A DNA stretch of 64,000 bases from Pseudahrensia aquimaris (GCF_042676045.1 NZ_JBHTJV010000003.1:124001-188000), one strand, 5' to 3'. Shown: positions 1 through 8,736, counted from the first letter of the stretch. A program made the numbers and translations. Notes: a model not told the origin generated them from the letters alone.

Positions 1-453
1 AAGCCTTTCCATCGCGGCAGTGCTCAAATTAATCGACACAACCGTTTCATCGCTTTTGATCTGACCATAACCCACAACGCGCATCACGGAATTGTCGCCT
101 GTCACTGCGGTGAAAACCGCGGCCGGTTCAATATCGGCGTAAGTGCCCGCGGTCGTGTAGAAAGCCTGTGAACCCCAGCCAAAAACAAGATTTCGGAGAT
201 TGGGATTTTCCAACGGAACAGGCGTTTCGCGCAAGAATGCAAACCGCTCCAACACTTCCGGCGTCGCTTCAACAGCGATGTCTGTGTGAAGCAGGCCCGT
301 GAGCAAATGTATGCGGTGCGTTTTCGCCCCAATGTCCGCGTGCGGCGTTGTGGGCCAAACAGCATAGGCACCGATCCATGCAGCAAAAAGATAGACAGCT
401 GGAACGGCGATGATGCCTGCGCACAACTTCACAAATGGCTTCAAGATGCGCAT
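1..453 (-). CDS. DUF2459 family protein (3' end beyond the window)
   Basis: I translated this directly from the minus strand. The reading frame stays open from the ATG at 453 to base 1, so the stop lies outside the window. The N-terminus has a membrane segment (about residues 9-27), then an HLLTGLLHTDI stretch and a WGSQAFYTTAGTYADI stretch. That order and spacing are typical of DUF2459, a family of membrane-anchored proteins of unknown function sometimes found near urease genes. The start is the first ATG, 39 bases after the aapP stop; a GGAAAAGAG sequence lies about 15 bases upstream, which is a long spacing. It may be co-transcribed with the aap genes. The family call is by motif memory only. 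Confidence 0.7.
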   Translation of the reverse strand, partial: MRILKPFVKLCAGIIAVPAVYLFAAWIGAYAVWPTTPHADIGAKTHRIHLLTGLLHTDIAVEATPEVLERFAFLRETPVPLENPNLRNLVFGWGSQAFYTTAGTYADIEPAAVFTAVTGDNSVMRVVGYGQIKSDETVVSINLSTAAMERL

Positions 454-491
454 GAGTTTGCGATGCCGCTCTTTTCCGATTGCCTTGTCGT

Positions 492-2195
492 CTAGTGCAG
501 GATCTGGCTCAAGAATTCTTTGGTGCGCTCATGCTTCGGGTTGTCGAAGAACTCAGCTGGCTCGTTCTGCTCAACGATCTGGCCCGCATCCATGAAAATG
601 ACGCGGTTGGCAACTTCGCGAGCAAAACCCATTTCATGGGTCACGCAGATCATGGTCATGCCCTCTTCAGCAAGGCCCACCATCGTATCCAGAACTTCCT
701 TGATCATTTCCGGATCGAGCGCCGACGTTGGCTCATCAAACAGCATGATACGCGGATTCATGCAAAGCGAACGGGCAATCGCAACACGCTGCTGCTGTCC
801 GCCGGACAATTGACCGGGATATTTAAGCGCCTGCTCAGGAATTTTCACGCGCTCAAGATAGTGCATCGCGACCTCTTCCGCTTCTTTTCGCGGCATTTTG
901 CGAACCCAAATTGGGGCCAGCGTGCAGTTCTCAAGGATGGTGAGATGCGGAAAGAGATTGAAGTGCTGGAACACCATGCCAACCTCACGGCGCACTTCGT
1001 CAATCTTTTTCAGATCGGACGTAAGCTCTATGCCATCGACTACAATCTGACCACGCTGGTGCTCTTCCAGACGGTTGATGCAGCGGATCATCGTGGATTT
1101 GCCAGAGCCTGAAGGCCCGGCGACCACGATGCGCTCACCGCGCATGACTTTAAGGTTGATATCGCGAAGCACGTGGAAATCGCCGTACCACTTATTCATC
1201 CGGTTGATGTCGATCGCCACGTCCGTGGTGGATATCTGCATTTTCGCTGCTGCCGAAGCTGAGGCCGGTTGAGCCGCCAACTTTGCCGATGCCATGACTG
1301 GCTCGCGTTTTGCGTCCGATGCACCGCCAGCGACTACAGCAGCACCTGTCAGCGCCGCTACGCCAGCGGTTGCGGCAGTCTTTTTAGTAGAACGGCTTGC
1401 TGATGGCACAGACCGGCGCGTGTCTGAACTGGCAGGCTTCGCCGTTGTTTTCTTCTGGGGAGCCTTTTTCAGTTTGGTTGGCTCAGATTTTGATTTGGCC
1501 GAGGCGGTTTTGGCTTTTGCTGGAGTAGCCTTCGCTTTGGCAGTTTCCGTCTTGGCGGACGCGCTCTTGGCTCTGGATGGTTTTTTCGCAGATGACGTCT
1601 TTGTCTTTGCCTTGGCAGTAGATGCCTTGCTCGCTGTCGATTTGCTCGCTGCTGGCTTTGTTGCAGATGCCTTTGTAACGGTTTTCTTCGCAGCAGTCGC
1701 TTTCGGAGACGCTTTGCTGGCCGCAGGTTTAGCAGCGGCGGTCTTCGCCGGAGCTTTCTTAGCAACAGCTTTTTTCGCACCGCTCGCCTTAGAGGCTGCA
1801 GCTTTGGCGGCTGCTTTCTCGCTTGCTTTTTTGGCTGCGGCTTCGGCTTTTTGTTGATCGCGCATCAATTGCTTGGCTTGGCGCACCCATTGGTCACGCT
1901 CAATTCGGCCAGAAAAATTGAGATGGCCGTTCACATATGCAATTTCCTGTCCACGCCATTCGGCCACTTGGCGGTATGTCCACACGCCCATTCCGTTGAG
2001 CTTCTTTGCCAATTGCGGACCGATGCCAGAAATCTTTGTCAGATCATCCAGTTTACTGGGTTTTGCTATCCGCTTGGGTGCCTGGCCTGCGATCTTGCGC
2101 ACTTCGGCAACAGCGCGCTTTTGCGCGGTTGCTCGACGGGCAGCCGCCAGTTTTGAAATCGCAGCACGGTTTTTTGAATTGGGAGGAGTTGCCAT
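492..2195 (-). CDS. aapP: Amino-acid ABC transporter ATP-binding protein AapP with a long N-terminal HhH/Lys-Ala-rich extension
   Basis: The last ~245 residues are a complete ABC ATPase closely resembling rhizobial AapP, which powers general L-amino-acid uptake. Walker A GPSGSGKST is near residue 360, the LSGGQQQR signature near 463 and the Walker B FDEPTSALD near 487. Before it lie about 320 extra residues. A helix-hairpin-helix-like segment (ISGIGPQLAKKLNGMGVWTY, about 55-74) is followed by a GRIERDQW block. A Lys/Ala/Ser/Thr-rich linker of about 180 residues, like a histone H1 tail, comes next. AapP is normally about 250-260 residues. I keep the start at 2195 because it is 9 bases after the aapM stop with AAGG upstream. 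Internal ATGs at 1295 and 1241 could give a normal-length AapP, but no clear ribosome binding site precedes the one at 1295. Confidence 0.9.
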   Translation of the reverse strand: MATPPNSKNRAAISKLAAARRATAQKRAVAEVRKIAGQAPKRIAKPSKLDDLTKISGIGPQLAKKLNGMGVWTYRQVAEWRGQEIAYVNGHLNFSGRIERDQWVRQAKQLMRDQQKAEAAAKKASEKAAAKAAASKASGAKKAVAKKAPAKTAAAKPAASKASPKATAAKKTVTKASATKPAASKSTASKASTAKAKTKTSSAKKPSRAKSASAKTETAKAKATPAKAKTASAKSKSEPTKLKKAPQKKTTAKPASSDTRRSVPSASRSTKKTAATAGVAALTGAAVVAGGASDAKREPVMASAKLAAQPASASAAAKMQISTTDVAIDINRMNKWYGDFHVLRDINLKVMRGERIVVAGPSGSGKSTMIRCINRLEEHQRGQIVVDGIELTSDLKKIDEVRREVGMVFQHFNLFPHLTILENCTLAPIWVRKMPRKEAEEVAMHYLERVKIPEQALKYPGQLSGGQQQRVAIARSLCMNPRIMLFDEPTSALDPEMIKEVLDTMVGLAEEGMTMICVTHEMGFAREVANRVIFMDAGQIVEQNEPAEFFDNPKHERTKEFLSQILH

Positions 2196-2204
2196 TGGAG
2201 ACCC

Positions 2205-3503
2205 TTAATTACGGTGGCCAGTGTCGAGCTTGCGCTCGAAATACATGGAATAACGCGACATCATGAAACAGAAAACGAAGAACACGAGCCCGATGAAGAG
2301 CGGCAGTTCCCAGATAATTCCGTTCCAGTCGGAAGACGAACGAATGGGCTGCATGATGCCGATCGGGTCCAGCAGACCGATGATCGACACCAGCGTTGTG
2401 TCCTTGAACAAACCGATGAACGTGTTGACGATGCCCGGAATGGAAATCTTCAACGCCTGCGGCAGCACGATCAGCTGTGTAGCCTGCGAGTAGTTCAAGC
2501 CCAATGCGTCTGCAGCTTCGTATTGACCGCGGGGGAGCGCCGCCAGACCGCCACGGATCACTTCCGCCATATAGGCAGAGGCAAACAGCGTCACCATAAT
2601 GATGACCCGAAGCATGAGGTCGAAATTCGTGCCGGGCGGCAGGAAGTAATTAAGCAGCGTCGACGCAACGAAAAGCAACGTGATCAGCGGCACACCGCGA
2701 ATAAATTCGATGAAGCCAACACACAGCATCTTCACCACCGGCATATCCGACTTGCGGCCAAGCGCGAGAAGAATGCCAATGGGCAACGACATGGCGATGC
2801 CGGTAACACCAATTATGAAAGTCAGCATAAAGCCGCCGAATTTCGACGTCTCGACCGGTTCAAGGCTGATAAGCGGAATGTTGCCTGCAAGCGCGCCCAT
2901 CAGCGGGCCATGAGCCGCGTAAAAATAGATCAGCAGCGTAAGGAACGCCACGAGCATCGCCAACGGGTTGCTCATGAATTTCGACAAGGCATTGAACATC
3001 AACGCGCAGCCTATCACGGCCAGCATGACCAAGATTACTGTCCAGACTGAGCCACCCCAGAGCAGCCAGAACGCAAGCAACGGGAACAACATGGAGAAAT
3101 ACAGCATCTTGCGCGGGAGATTGTCGTGCAGGACTGGCGCTATAGCGACAAACATTAGGAAAAACGTCAAGATCGGTCGCCAATAAAGCTCGCCGGGATA
3201 GAAGCCGAAGAGCAATTGGTTGAACCGTTCGGTAATGACCGCGAAACAAGCGCCGCTATCTATTTCACGGCACTGGCGGATGCTGTCAGCAATCCAAACT
3301 GAATCAAAGACCAGCCACGGCAGTATTTTCATAAGGCCGTATACGATCAAGAACCCACAAATGATTGTCAGAATACTATCTCGCGGCGTGGCAAAAAGAT
3401 TTTCCCTCACCCAAGCCTGCCAGCCCAACGCTTCTGACGGCGGTGGCGAGGGCGGAATATCCTTGGTCGCGACAAAGGCGATTTCGTTGCGGGTGTCGGT
3501 CAT
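2205..3503 (-). CDS. aapM: General L-amino acid ABC transporter permease AapM
   Basis: A 432-residue inner-membrane permease of the polar amino-acid (His/Glu/Gln) family. About eight hydrophobic segments are visible. The C-terminal half holds the family signature that contacts the ATPase: EFIRGVPLITLLF, then the EAA loop AALPRGQYEAADALGLNYSQ and LPQALKISIPGIVNTFI. The long N-terminal half with two extra membrane segments is typical of AapM and distinguishes it from short glutamine permeases. It lies between aapQ (4 bases upstream) and aapP (9 bases downstream), so the three are translated from one message. AapM should pair with AapQ to form the channel. Confidence 0.93.
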   Translation of the reverse strand: MTDTRNEIAFVATKDIPPSPPPSEALGWQAWVRENLFATPRDSILTIICGFLIVYGLMKILPWLVFDSVWIADSIRQCREIDSGACFAVITERFNQLLFGFYPGELYWRPILTFFLMFVAIAPVLHDNLPRKMLYFSMLFPLLAFWLLWGGSVWTVILVMLAVIGCALMFNALSKFMSNPLAMLVAFLTLLIYFYAAHGPLMGALAGNIPLISLEPVETSKFGGFMLTFIIGVTGIAMSLPIGILLALGRKSDMPVVKMLCVGFIEFIRGVPLITLLFVASTLLNYFLPPGTNFDLMLRVIIMVTLFASAYMAEVIRGGLAALPRGQYEAADALGLNYSQATQLIVLPQALKISIPGIVNTFIGLFKDTTLVSIIGLLDPIGIMQPIRSSSDWNGIIWELPLFIGLVFFVFCFMMSRYSMYFERKLDTGHRN

Positions 3504-3507
3504 GGTC

Positions 3508-4710
3508 TCAACGCTCCTTCAGGGCGACGGCGTTGTTGTAGACGTTCATCGCGCCGGATATCAGCAACGAGACGACAAGATAGAAGCCCATAAGCAAAAG
3601 CAGACATTCCATCTCCTTACCCGTTTGGTTGAGCGTGATACCGCCCAGAGTCCCGGTCACATCCATGTAACCCACCGCGATGGCAAGCGACGAGTTCTTC
3701 GTCAAATTGAGATATTGCGAAATGAGCGGCGGGATAATGATGCGCAGCGCTTGAGGCAGAATGACGAGGTTCATTGTACGCTTGGGTGGAAGGCCGAGAG
3801 AATAAGCCGCCTCCGTCTGCCCATTTGAAATGGCCTGAATGCCAGCGCGGACGTTTTCCGCAATGAACGCGGCAGTGTAAAGCGACAGGCCCAGCCAAAG
3901 CGCCATGAACGAGTTGCGAATGAACAGTCCGCCTTGGAAGTTAAAACCCTGCAGCGTTGGGTATTCCACACCGATTGGACGCCCCAGAATGAAGAACATC
4001 AAGATGGTGGGAATGAAGAAAATGCCCAGAGAGATCGGTAGGATGGGCACGATTTCGCCTGTTGCCGCCTGCCGCGCATACGCCCAGCGACGGAAGACGA
4101 ACATGCCGACGATGCTTGCGATCAGCACCAACCCCAAAATCCAAGCGGTATCCCCCCAAACGGGCGAAGGAATATAGAATCCCCGGTTCGTGGGAACCAA
4201 GCCGCCGCCAAGCAATGTTGGTGCTTGGCGTGGCGAAGGCAAAGCTGCGGAAAAGGCTGTGCTGAACACAAGGATCCACAGCAGCACCGGCACGTTCCGG
4301 AAACCTTCAATATAGATGAGCATCAGCCGGGCAACGAGCCAGTTTTTCGAAAGCCGTGCAACGCCGATCAAAACGCCGAGGAACGTTGCCAGAAGGCAGC
4401 CCAAAAAGGCGATGACCAACGTGTTGAGAATGCCGACAACCGCTGCTTTCCAGTGTGGAGAGCGTGATGTGTATTCTATCAAACGCTGGTTGATGTCGTA
4501 AGAGGCCGGATCCCACAGGAAGCTGAAGGAGAACTCTTTACCCTGAGTAGCGAAATTGCTGACCACATTGTCGACAAGCCACGCGATTGCGAGAAACAAC
4601 AAGATGAACGTGATCGCTTGCAGTGTATAGGCGCGGTAGCGCTTGTCGTAGATAAGCTGCGAGAGGCGGAATGGCTCGTGCGGTTCTGCGTCGAAATCGG
4701 CAGCTGTCAT
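3508..4710 (-). CDS. aapQ: General L-amino acid ABC transporter permease AapQ
   Basis: A 400-residue permease, partner of AapM. After a cytoplasmic N-terminus with LIYDKRYRAY it has a first membrane segment. The binding-protein-dependent permease core follows: IEGFRNVPVLLWILVF, then the EAA region IQAISNGQTEAAYSLGLPPK and LPQALRIIIPPLISQYLNL. Two membrane-rich insertions between these make it longer than simple His/Gln permeases, as in other AapQ proteins. The gene begins 239 bases after the aapJ stop, beyond a strong hairpin, so its transcription is probably lower than that of aapJ. It is followed closely by aapM. Confidence 0.93.
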   Translation of the reverse strand: MTAADFDAEPHEPFRLSQLIYDKRYRAYTLQAITFILLFLAIAWLVDNVVSNFATQGKEFSFSFLWDPASYDINQRLIEYTSRSPHWKAAVVGILNTLVIAFLGCLLATFLGVLIGVARLSKNWLVARLMLIYIEGFRNVPVLLWILVFSTAFSAALPSPRQAPTLLGGGLVPTNRGFYIPSPVWGDTAWILGLVLIASIVGMFVFRRWAYARQAATGEIVPILPISLGIFFIPTILMFFILGRPIGVEYPTLQGFNFQGGLFIRNSFMALWLGLSLYTAAFIAENVRAGIQAISNGQTEAAYSLGLPPKRTMNLVILPQALRIIIPPLISQYLNLTKNSSLAIAVGYMDVTGTLGGITLNQTGKEMECLLLLMGFYLVVSLLISGAMNVYNNAVALKER

Positions 4711-4879
4711 CGAGTTTATCCCCTTTGGACAGGCGCACAGGAAAACCTCGGCGCCGAAACTGTAACTTGTCGAGGGAGGCTTCGGCTTGGCGGTGCGTGC
4801 GGGATCGCCGCTCGTCTTTGCCCTGCTCCGTCAATTCCCTGAATTTTATACCATGTCGGAGCGCGTTAGGCTCCCAAGG

Positions 4880-4911
4880 CCCCATACAAAATTGGCCCCA
4901 TGCAAAATCGG
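4880..4911. repeat. Two tandem copies of a 16-bp repeat
   Basis: CCCCATACAAAATTGG (4880-4895) is followed directly by CCCCATGCAAAATCGG (4896-4911); 14 of 16 positions match. The second copy overlaps the end of the terminator-like hairpin between aapJ and aapQ. The function is unknown; it may be a local duplication or a protein or RNA binding site in the leader of aapQ. Confidence 0.75.
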
Positions 4912-4934
4912 CGCCGGGGATGACCGGCGCCGAT
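4904..4934 (-). terminator. Intrinsic terminator or attenuator between aapJ and aapQ
   Basis: On the minus strand, 15 bases after the aapJ stop, an 11-base arm ATCGGCGCCGG (4934-4924) and its exact complement (4917-4907) are separated by a 6-base loop. The A of the second arm runs into TTTT. Such hairpins behind a binding-protein gene commonly reduce transcription into the permease genes, giving an excess of binding protein. Read-through rather than full stop is inferred from the operon order. Confidence 0.8.
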
Positions 4935-4949
4935 GAAGCAGTTTGTCGA

Positions 4950-5972
4950 TTAACGCAGTGGTGGCGCGTACATCAAGCCACCGTTAGTGTAGAGAGCGTT
5001 CAAGCCGCGCTCCAGACCAACTGGTGTGTCTTTGCCGATGAAACGCTCAAAGATTTCACCGTAGTTGCCGCCGGCTTTGATGGCGTTCAACGCCCAATCT
5101 TTGCCGAGGCCGAGCATTGCGCCGTATTCACCTTCGGTGCCGAGCATGCGCGCTACTTCTGGGTCTTTCGTGGACGTCATCATCTCGTCAACGTTAGCCT
5201 GCGTTACGCCTTTCTCTTCAGCGATAAGCAGAACGTGGCGCACCCATTTGGCAATGTCTGCCCACTGGTCGTCACCGTGACGTACGAGTGGTGCGAGCGG
5301 CTCTTTGGAGATAATTTCTGGCAGGATGATATGCTCAGAAGCATCAGCGAAAGCAGCGCGTGTAGCGGCAAGACCGGAAGCGTCTGTCGTGTAGACGTCG
5401 CAAGCGTTGGCGAGGTATTTTTCCTGCGCTTCAGCATTGGTTTCGATTGGCACTGGCTCGTAGTTCATGTTGTTGGCGCGGAAGTAGTCGGCCAGGTTGA
5501 GCTCAGTCGTTGTACCGGTTTGAATGCAGATCGTTGCGCCGGATAGGCTAAGGGCGGAATTCACACCAAGCGACTTGCGGACCATAAAGCCCTGACCGTC
5601 GTAGTAGTTTGGCTCAGCGAACGTGAACTTGAGGTCCACATCGCGAGAGAAAGTGTTGGTCGTGTTACGAGCCAGCACGTCAACTTCGCCGGAAGCCAGC
5701 GCGGTGAAACGTGTTTTACCGGTGGTTGGCGTAAATTTGACAGCGTTTGCGTCTCCGAAGATTGCAGCAGCCATGGCGCGGCAGAAAGCTGGGTCGAAAC
5801 CTTGCCAGTCGCCATTCTCGTCGGTGAATGCGAAACCTGGAACGCCGGTGGAGACACCGCATTGCAGGAAGCCTTTTGCTTTAACATCATCGAGAGTTGC
5901 AGCGGAAGCAGCGGTGGATACCGTTGCCAATGCTGCGGCGCCGAGCGCGATAGATACGATTTTGGTTTTCAT
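4950..5972 (-). CDS. aapJ: General L-amino acid ABC transporter periplasmic binding protein AapJ
   Basis: A 340-residue periplasmic solute-binding protein, the receptor of the Aap system for a wide range of L-amino acids. A signal peptide (positive MKTK, hydrophobic core, AASA cut after about residue 24) is followed by the family-3 binding-protein fold. It begins TLDDVKAKGFLQCGV and contains the conserved GFDPAFCRAMAAAIFGD region and the DVLARNTTNTFSRD ligand-pocket region. It is the first gene of aapJQMP. A strong hairpin after it suggests differential expression. The length is normal for AapJ. Confidence 0.94.
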   Translation of the reverse strand: MKTKIVSIALGAAALATVSTAASAATLDDVKAKGFLQCGVSTGVPGFAFTDENGDWQGFDPAFCRAMAAAIFGDANAVKFTPTTGKTRFTALASGEVDVLARNTTNTFSRDVDLKFTFAEPNYYDGQGFMVRKSLGVNSALSLSGATICIQTGTTTELNLADYFRANNMNYEPVPIETNAEAQEKYLANACDVYTTDASGLAATRAAFADASEHIILPEIISKEPLAPLVRHGDDQWADIAKWVRHVLLIAEEKGVTQANVDEMMTSTKDPEVARMLGTEGEYGAMLGLGKDWALNAIKAGGNYGEIFERFIGKDTPVGLERGLNALYTNGGLMYAPPLR

Positions 5973-6313
5973 TGGGAAGCAGCCTTTTCTGTTGCCCTAA
6001 TCACTTGAACTTCTCGTTGAAGAACAGTGCTGCCAGCCCCAAAAGACATTTCGCCAAGCGAAGACACATATGCCCCTTCACTTGCCGTCCTCCCAGACTG
6101 CCAAAACGCGCTCGATTGCTCCTCATAGTGGAAGCGTGATCTTTACGACCTGTTTGCGCGCCAAGGAGCGCACCGCTCTTCGACGTGCCGAATACATGAT
6201 ATTCTTACGTTCAGGTCAAGGGTTAGCCGAAGAGTGAGCCGTTTTAGAGCAACTTGATGAGTTGAAAAATTTGTCGCATTCGCCCACTGCATCACCGGCC
6301 GACTGCAAAAGCA
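5973..6313. other. Intergenic region upstream of aapJ
   Basis: 341 bases between the aapJ start and the stop of the PAP2-family gene. It should contain the aap promoter and leader; a weak sigma-70-like candidate is listed separately. No convincing open frame, RNA gene or hairpin terminator was recognised here. Confidence 0.6.
6191..6219 (-). promoter_or_regulatory. Candidate sigma-70-like promoter for aapJQMP
   Basis: On the minus strand TTGACC (6219-6214) is followed after 17 bases by TGTATT (6196-6191). The -35 is good and the -10 matches 4 of 6. It would give a leader of about 210 bases before aapJ, which is long. Spacing and -35 quality are the only support. Confidence 0.3.
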
Positions 6314-7126
6314 TCACCGATGACGCTGCGGCCAGAAAGTCTGGCCAGCGGCAAACAACAGGCCGCGGCGCTTCAAATAATGAGCAATCAACAAGGTCAC
6401 AACAGCGCCCCAAGCAAGCCCTCCAATAACATCCGAGGGATAGTGCGCGCCCAGCACAACACGGCTGACGCCCCCTAGCGCACCAATTGCAAGAAACACC
6501 CATTTATATTTGGGCATGACCAAAGCGAGCGCGACCATCATCGCGCCGAAAACCGCTGAATGACCTGAAGGAAAGCTGGCAAATCCGGAGTCAAAACGTG
6601 CAAAATCAAAGTGCAGCGGTCCCAATGCGTCCATGTGACGGGGCCGCGCTCGACCAATGAGGTTTTTGATCAAACTGGCACCGCCACCCGCAAAACCGAC
6701 GCTAAACAGAACAAAATTCGCGTCTGCATAGAGGCCAAACCGCTCTCTAATAGTCGAAAAGCCTCGAACCGGCCAATAATTGCAGGCCAAGTAAACGGCT
6801 AACGGCACACCGATCAGCATCACCCAAAGCAATTTGCCGACGTTTGTGAAGTACCAAAACGTGATCGCGAACGTGGGGAAATCTTCCCTGAACTGTCTTG
6901 CTGCCTCCACTGCAGCCACATCGAAAAATAAAACGCACATCGCGACCATCGCGAGGACGATCATCGAAAATCCTGTCAATTTTGGTGCCAAGTGTGCATC
7001 GCCCCGATCCAATCTGGCAGGCCTAGACAAAGTGGCGACCAGGCGCTTTACCGTGGGCCAGAGGCGTGCAAGCGAAAATGATGGGGAATGCCGCAAGTCT
7101 TTCCCCCTTGGCTGGCTCAACCGCAT
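6314..7126 (-). CDS. PAP2-family membrane phosphatase
   Basis: An integral-membrane acid phosphatase-like protein of about 270 residues. The three PAP2 signature blocks are visible in order: KNLIGRARPR (KX6RP), FPSGHSA (PSGH) and SRVVLGAHYPSDVIGG (SRX5HX3D). At least five hydrophobic segments surround them. The family removes phosphate from lipid phosphates, including undecaprenyl diphosphate, phosphatidylglycerol phosphate and lipid A; I cannot tell which. I chose the ATG at 7126 over a longer frame from 7243 because GAGG precedes it by five bases. It is divergent from the photolyase-like gene. Confidence 0.82.
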   Translation of the reverse strand: MRLSQPRGKDLRHSPSFSLARLWPTVKRLVATLSRPARLDRGDAHLAPKLTGFSMIVLAMVAMCVLFFDVAAVEAARQFREDFPTFAITFWYFTNVGKLLWVMLIGVPLAVYLACNYWPVRGFSTIRERFGLYADANFVLFSVGFAGGGASLIKNLIGRARPRHMDALGPLHFDFARFDSGFASFPSGHSAVFGAMMVALALVMPKYKWVFLAIGALGGVSRVVLGAHYPSDVIGGLAWGAVVTLLIAHYLKRRGLLFAAGQTFWPQRHR

Positions 7127-7254
7127 TTCGGCCTCTTGCCTAAAGTGTGTCAGTGATTGGCGCAAACGTGTTTCGCAATTCCGGTATTTTGTCACATTTT
7201 TGTTATCGCCGAAGCGTTCTAACAGCGCTGACGACGCAAGCAATTGGAATATTC

Positions 7255-8478
7255 ATGTCTGACCAGTCATCCCCAGCCATCCGATTCTCATCCGCCACCC
7301 GCGAAGAAGCCCTGGGTCGCGTGGATGGGTTTGCCCATTCCATGGGCAGTGTTTACGCCCGCAGCCGCAACGACGATCTTGGACCTGAAGACCGACACAA
7401 CGTCTCTTGTCTGTCGCCTTATGTGCGGCATCGACTGGTGCTGGAGGAGGAATTGGTGGCTCGAGCGCTTGCCGACCACGGCCCGCAAAGGGCCGAGAAA
7501 TTCATCCAGGAAGTCGTTTGGCGCACTTATTGGAAGGGCTGGCTAGAACAACGGCCAAGCGTTTGGGCCGACTATACAGTCAGCCGTAGTGCGGTGTGGG
7601 ATAATGTAATTCAAAACAAGCCTTTGCTGGCTCATTATGACAAAGCGATTCAAGGAGGCACCGGCATCGCGTGTTTCGATTTCTGGGCCAACGAACTGGT
7701 TGCAACCAATTATCTACACAATCACGCGCGTATGTGGTTCGCTTCCATTTGGATTTTCACGCTGAAACTGCCGTGGGAATTAGGAGCGGACTTTTTCCTG
7801 CGCCATTTGATTGACGGAGATGCAGCGTCCAACACGCTGTCGTGGCGGTGGGTTGGCGGACTGCACACGGCGGGCAAAACCTATCTGGCGCGGGCCGACA
7901 ACATTGAGCAGTGCACAGGTGGGCGCTTTTCGCCAAAACCCGGCGATCTCGCCGATGTGGCCCTTCCTTTAGGAGAGGTGGACCACCCTGCCCGCACTCC
8001 GATCCCGCATCTGTTGCCTGTGGAAAAAGGCCTAAAGACAGGTTTGCTGATCACCGCAGATGATTGCACGCCCGAAAATATCTTGGACGGCTTGGATGTT
8101 GCCAGTGTGGCTGCTTTGCCATTGGCTGATACACGAAGCGAGTTGGATACGGCACGGGCGGTAACGGAATTTGAGCATGCCGCTTTAACAGATGCACTCT
8201 CGCGCAACCGCGGCGAAATGCTGAAACAGCCTGCGGATGTTCTCGATTGGGCCAAGCGCAATGGTTTGCAACAGATTGTATCCCCCGCAATCCCAGTCGG
8301 CTGGAGCCGCGATGCGATGGCTTCTGTGATCGCGGAACTGAACGATGAGGGCATCGTCTGGCGCGAAATTCGCCGCTCTTGGGACGACGCCATATGGCCT
8401 CACGCCACTGCGGGGTTCTTCAAAGTGAAAAAACAGATCCCGCGTGTGCTTGAAGACTTTTTCGACGTGAAAAGCTAA
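7255..8478 (+). CDS. Photolyase/cryptochrome-like FAD-binding protein, apparently circularly permuted
   Basis: A 407-residue protein with the catalytic FAD-binding domain of DNA photolyases and cryptochromes. It contains EVVWRTYWKGWLE, then FDFWANELVATNYLHNHARMWFAS and LIDGDAASNTLSWRWVGGLHT, which match the FAD-pocket helices. The usual N-terminal antenna domain of ~130 residues is absent. After the FAD domain about 150 residues (260-407) follow that read like that missing alpha/beta domain: LKTGLLITADD, VASVAALPL, WAKRNGLQQIVSPAIPVG and a final GFFKVKKQIPRVLE. Start choice: ATG 7255 with GGA eight bases upstream. Whether it repairs pyrimidine dimers or senses light is not decidable here. Confidence 0.8.
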   Translation: MSDQSSPAIRFSSATREEALGRVDGFAHSMGSVYARSRNDDLGPEDRHNVSCLSPYVRHRLVLEEELVARALADHGPQRAEKFIQEVVWRTYWKGWLEQRPSVWADYTVSRSAVWDNVIQNKPLLAHYDKAIQGGTGIACFDFWANELVATNYLHNHARMWFASIWIFTLKLPWELGADFFLRHLIDGDAASNTLSWRWVGGLHTAGKTYLARADNIEQCTGGRFSPKPGDLADVALPLGEVDHPARTPIPHLLPVEKGLKTGLLITADDCTPENILDGLDVASVAALPLADTRSELDTARAVTEFEHAALTDALSRNRGEMLKQPADVLDWAKRNGLQQIVSPAIPVGWSRDAMASVIAELNDEGIVWREIRRSWDDAIWPHATAGFFKVKKQIPRVLEDFFDVKS

Positions 8479-8492
8479 GCGGAAGGGCTGGA

Positions 8493-8569
8493 TGGCGAAC
8501 CCGGCAGGATTCGAACCTGCGACCGTCGGCTTAGAAGGCCGGTGCTCTATCCAGCTGAGCTACGGGTCC
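8493..8569 (-). tRNA. tRNA-Arg (anticodon TCT)
   Basis: Read on the minus strand the gene begins GGACCCGTAGCTCAGCTGGA, a standard acceptor and D arm. The anticodon loop CTTCTAA (anticodon TCT, reading AGA) sits on a CGGCC-like stem, and the T arm contains GGTTCGAATCC. The acceptor closes with CGGGTTC, discriminator G and an encoded CCA (8495-8493). 77 bases including CCA. Confidence 0.95.
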
Positions 8570-8736
8570 GTTTGTCTTGTCGTGCCGTTAGTGGAAACAA
8601 GTAGCTGAATTTCAGCTTCCTGTTCTCCGTTGTAAACAGCTTGGCCGAATTAAACGCAGAACATCAAGACGTGAGCCGATAGACACCAAAGATCCTGAAA
8701 ATTCAAGAATGAAATCCGCCCGAACCGCTAACGGGT

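Noticed and set aside
1294..1857. Plus-strand 187-codon frame rich in Ala, Phe and Val, and minus frame 1469-1780
   Set aside because: They are other-frame shadows of the Lys/Ala-rich linker of AapP; the low-complexity codons produce long open frames on both strands.
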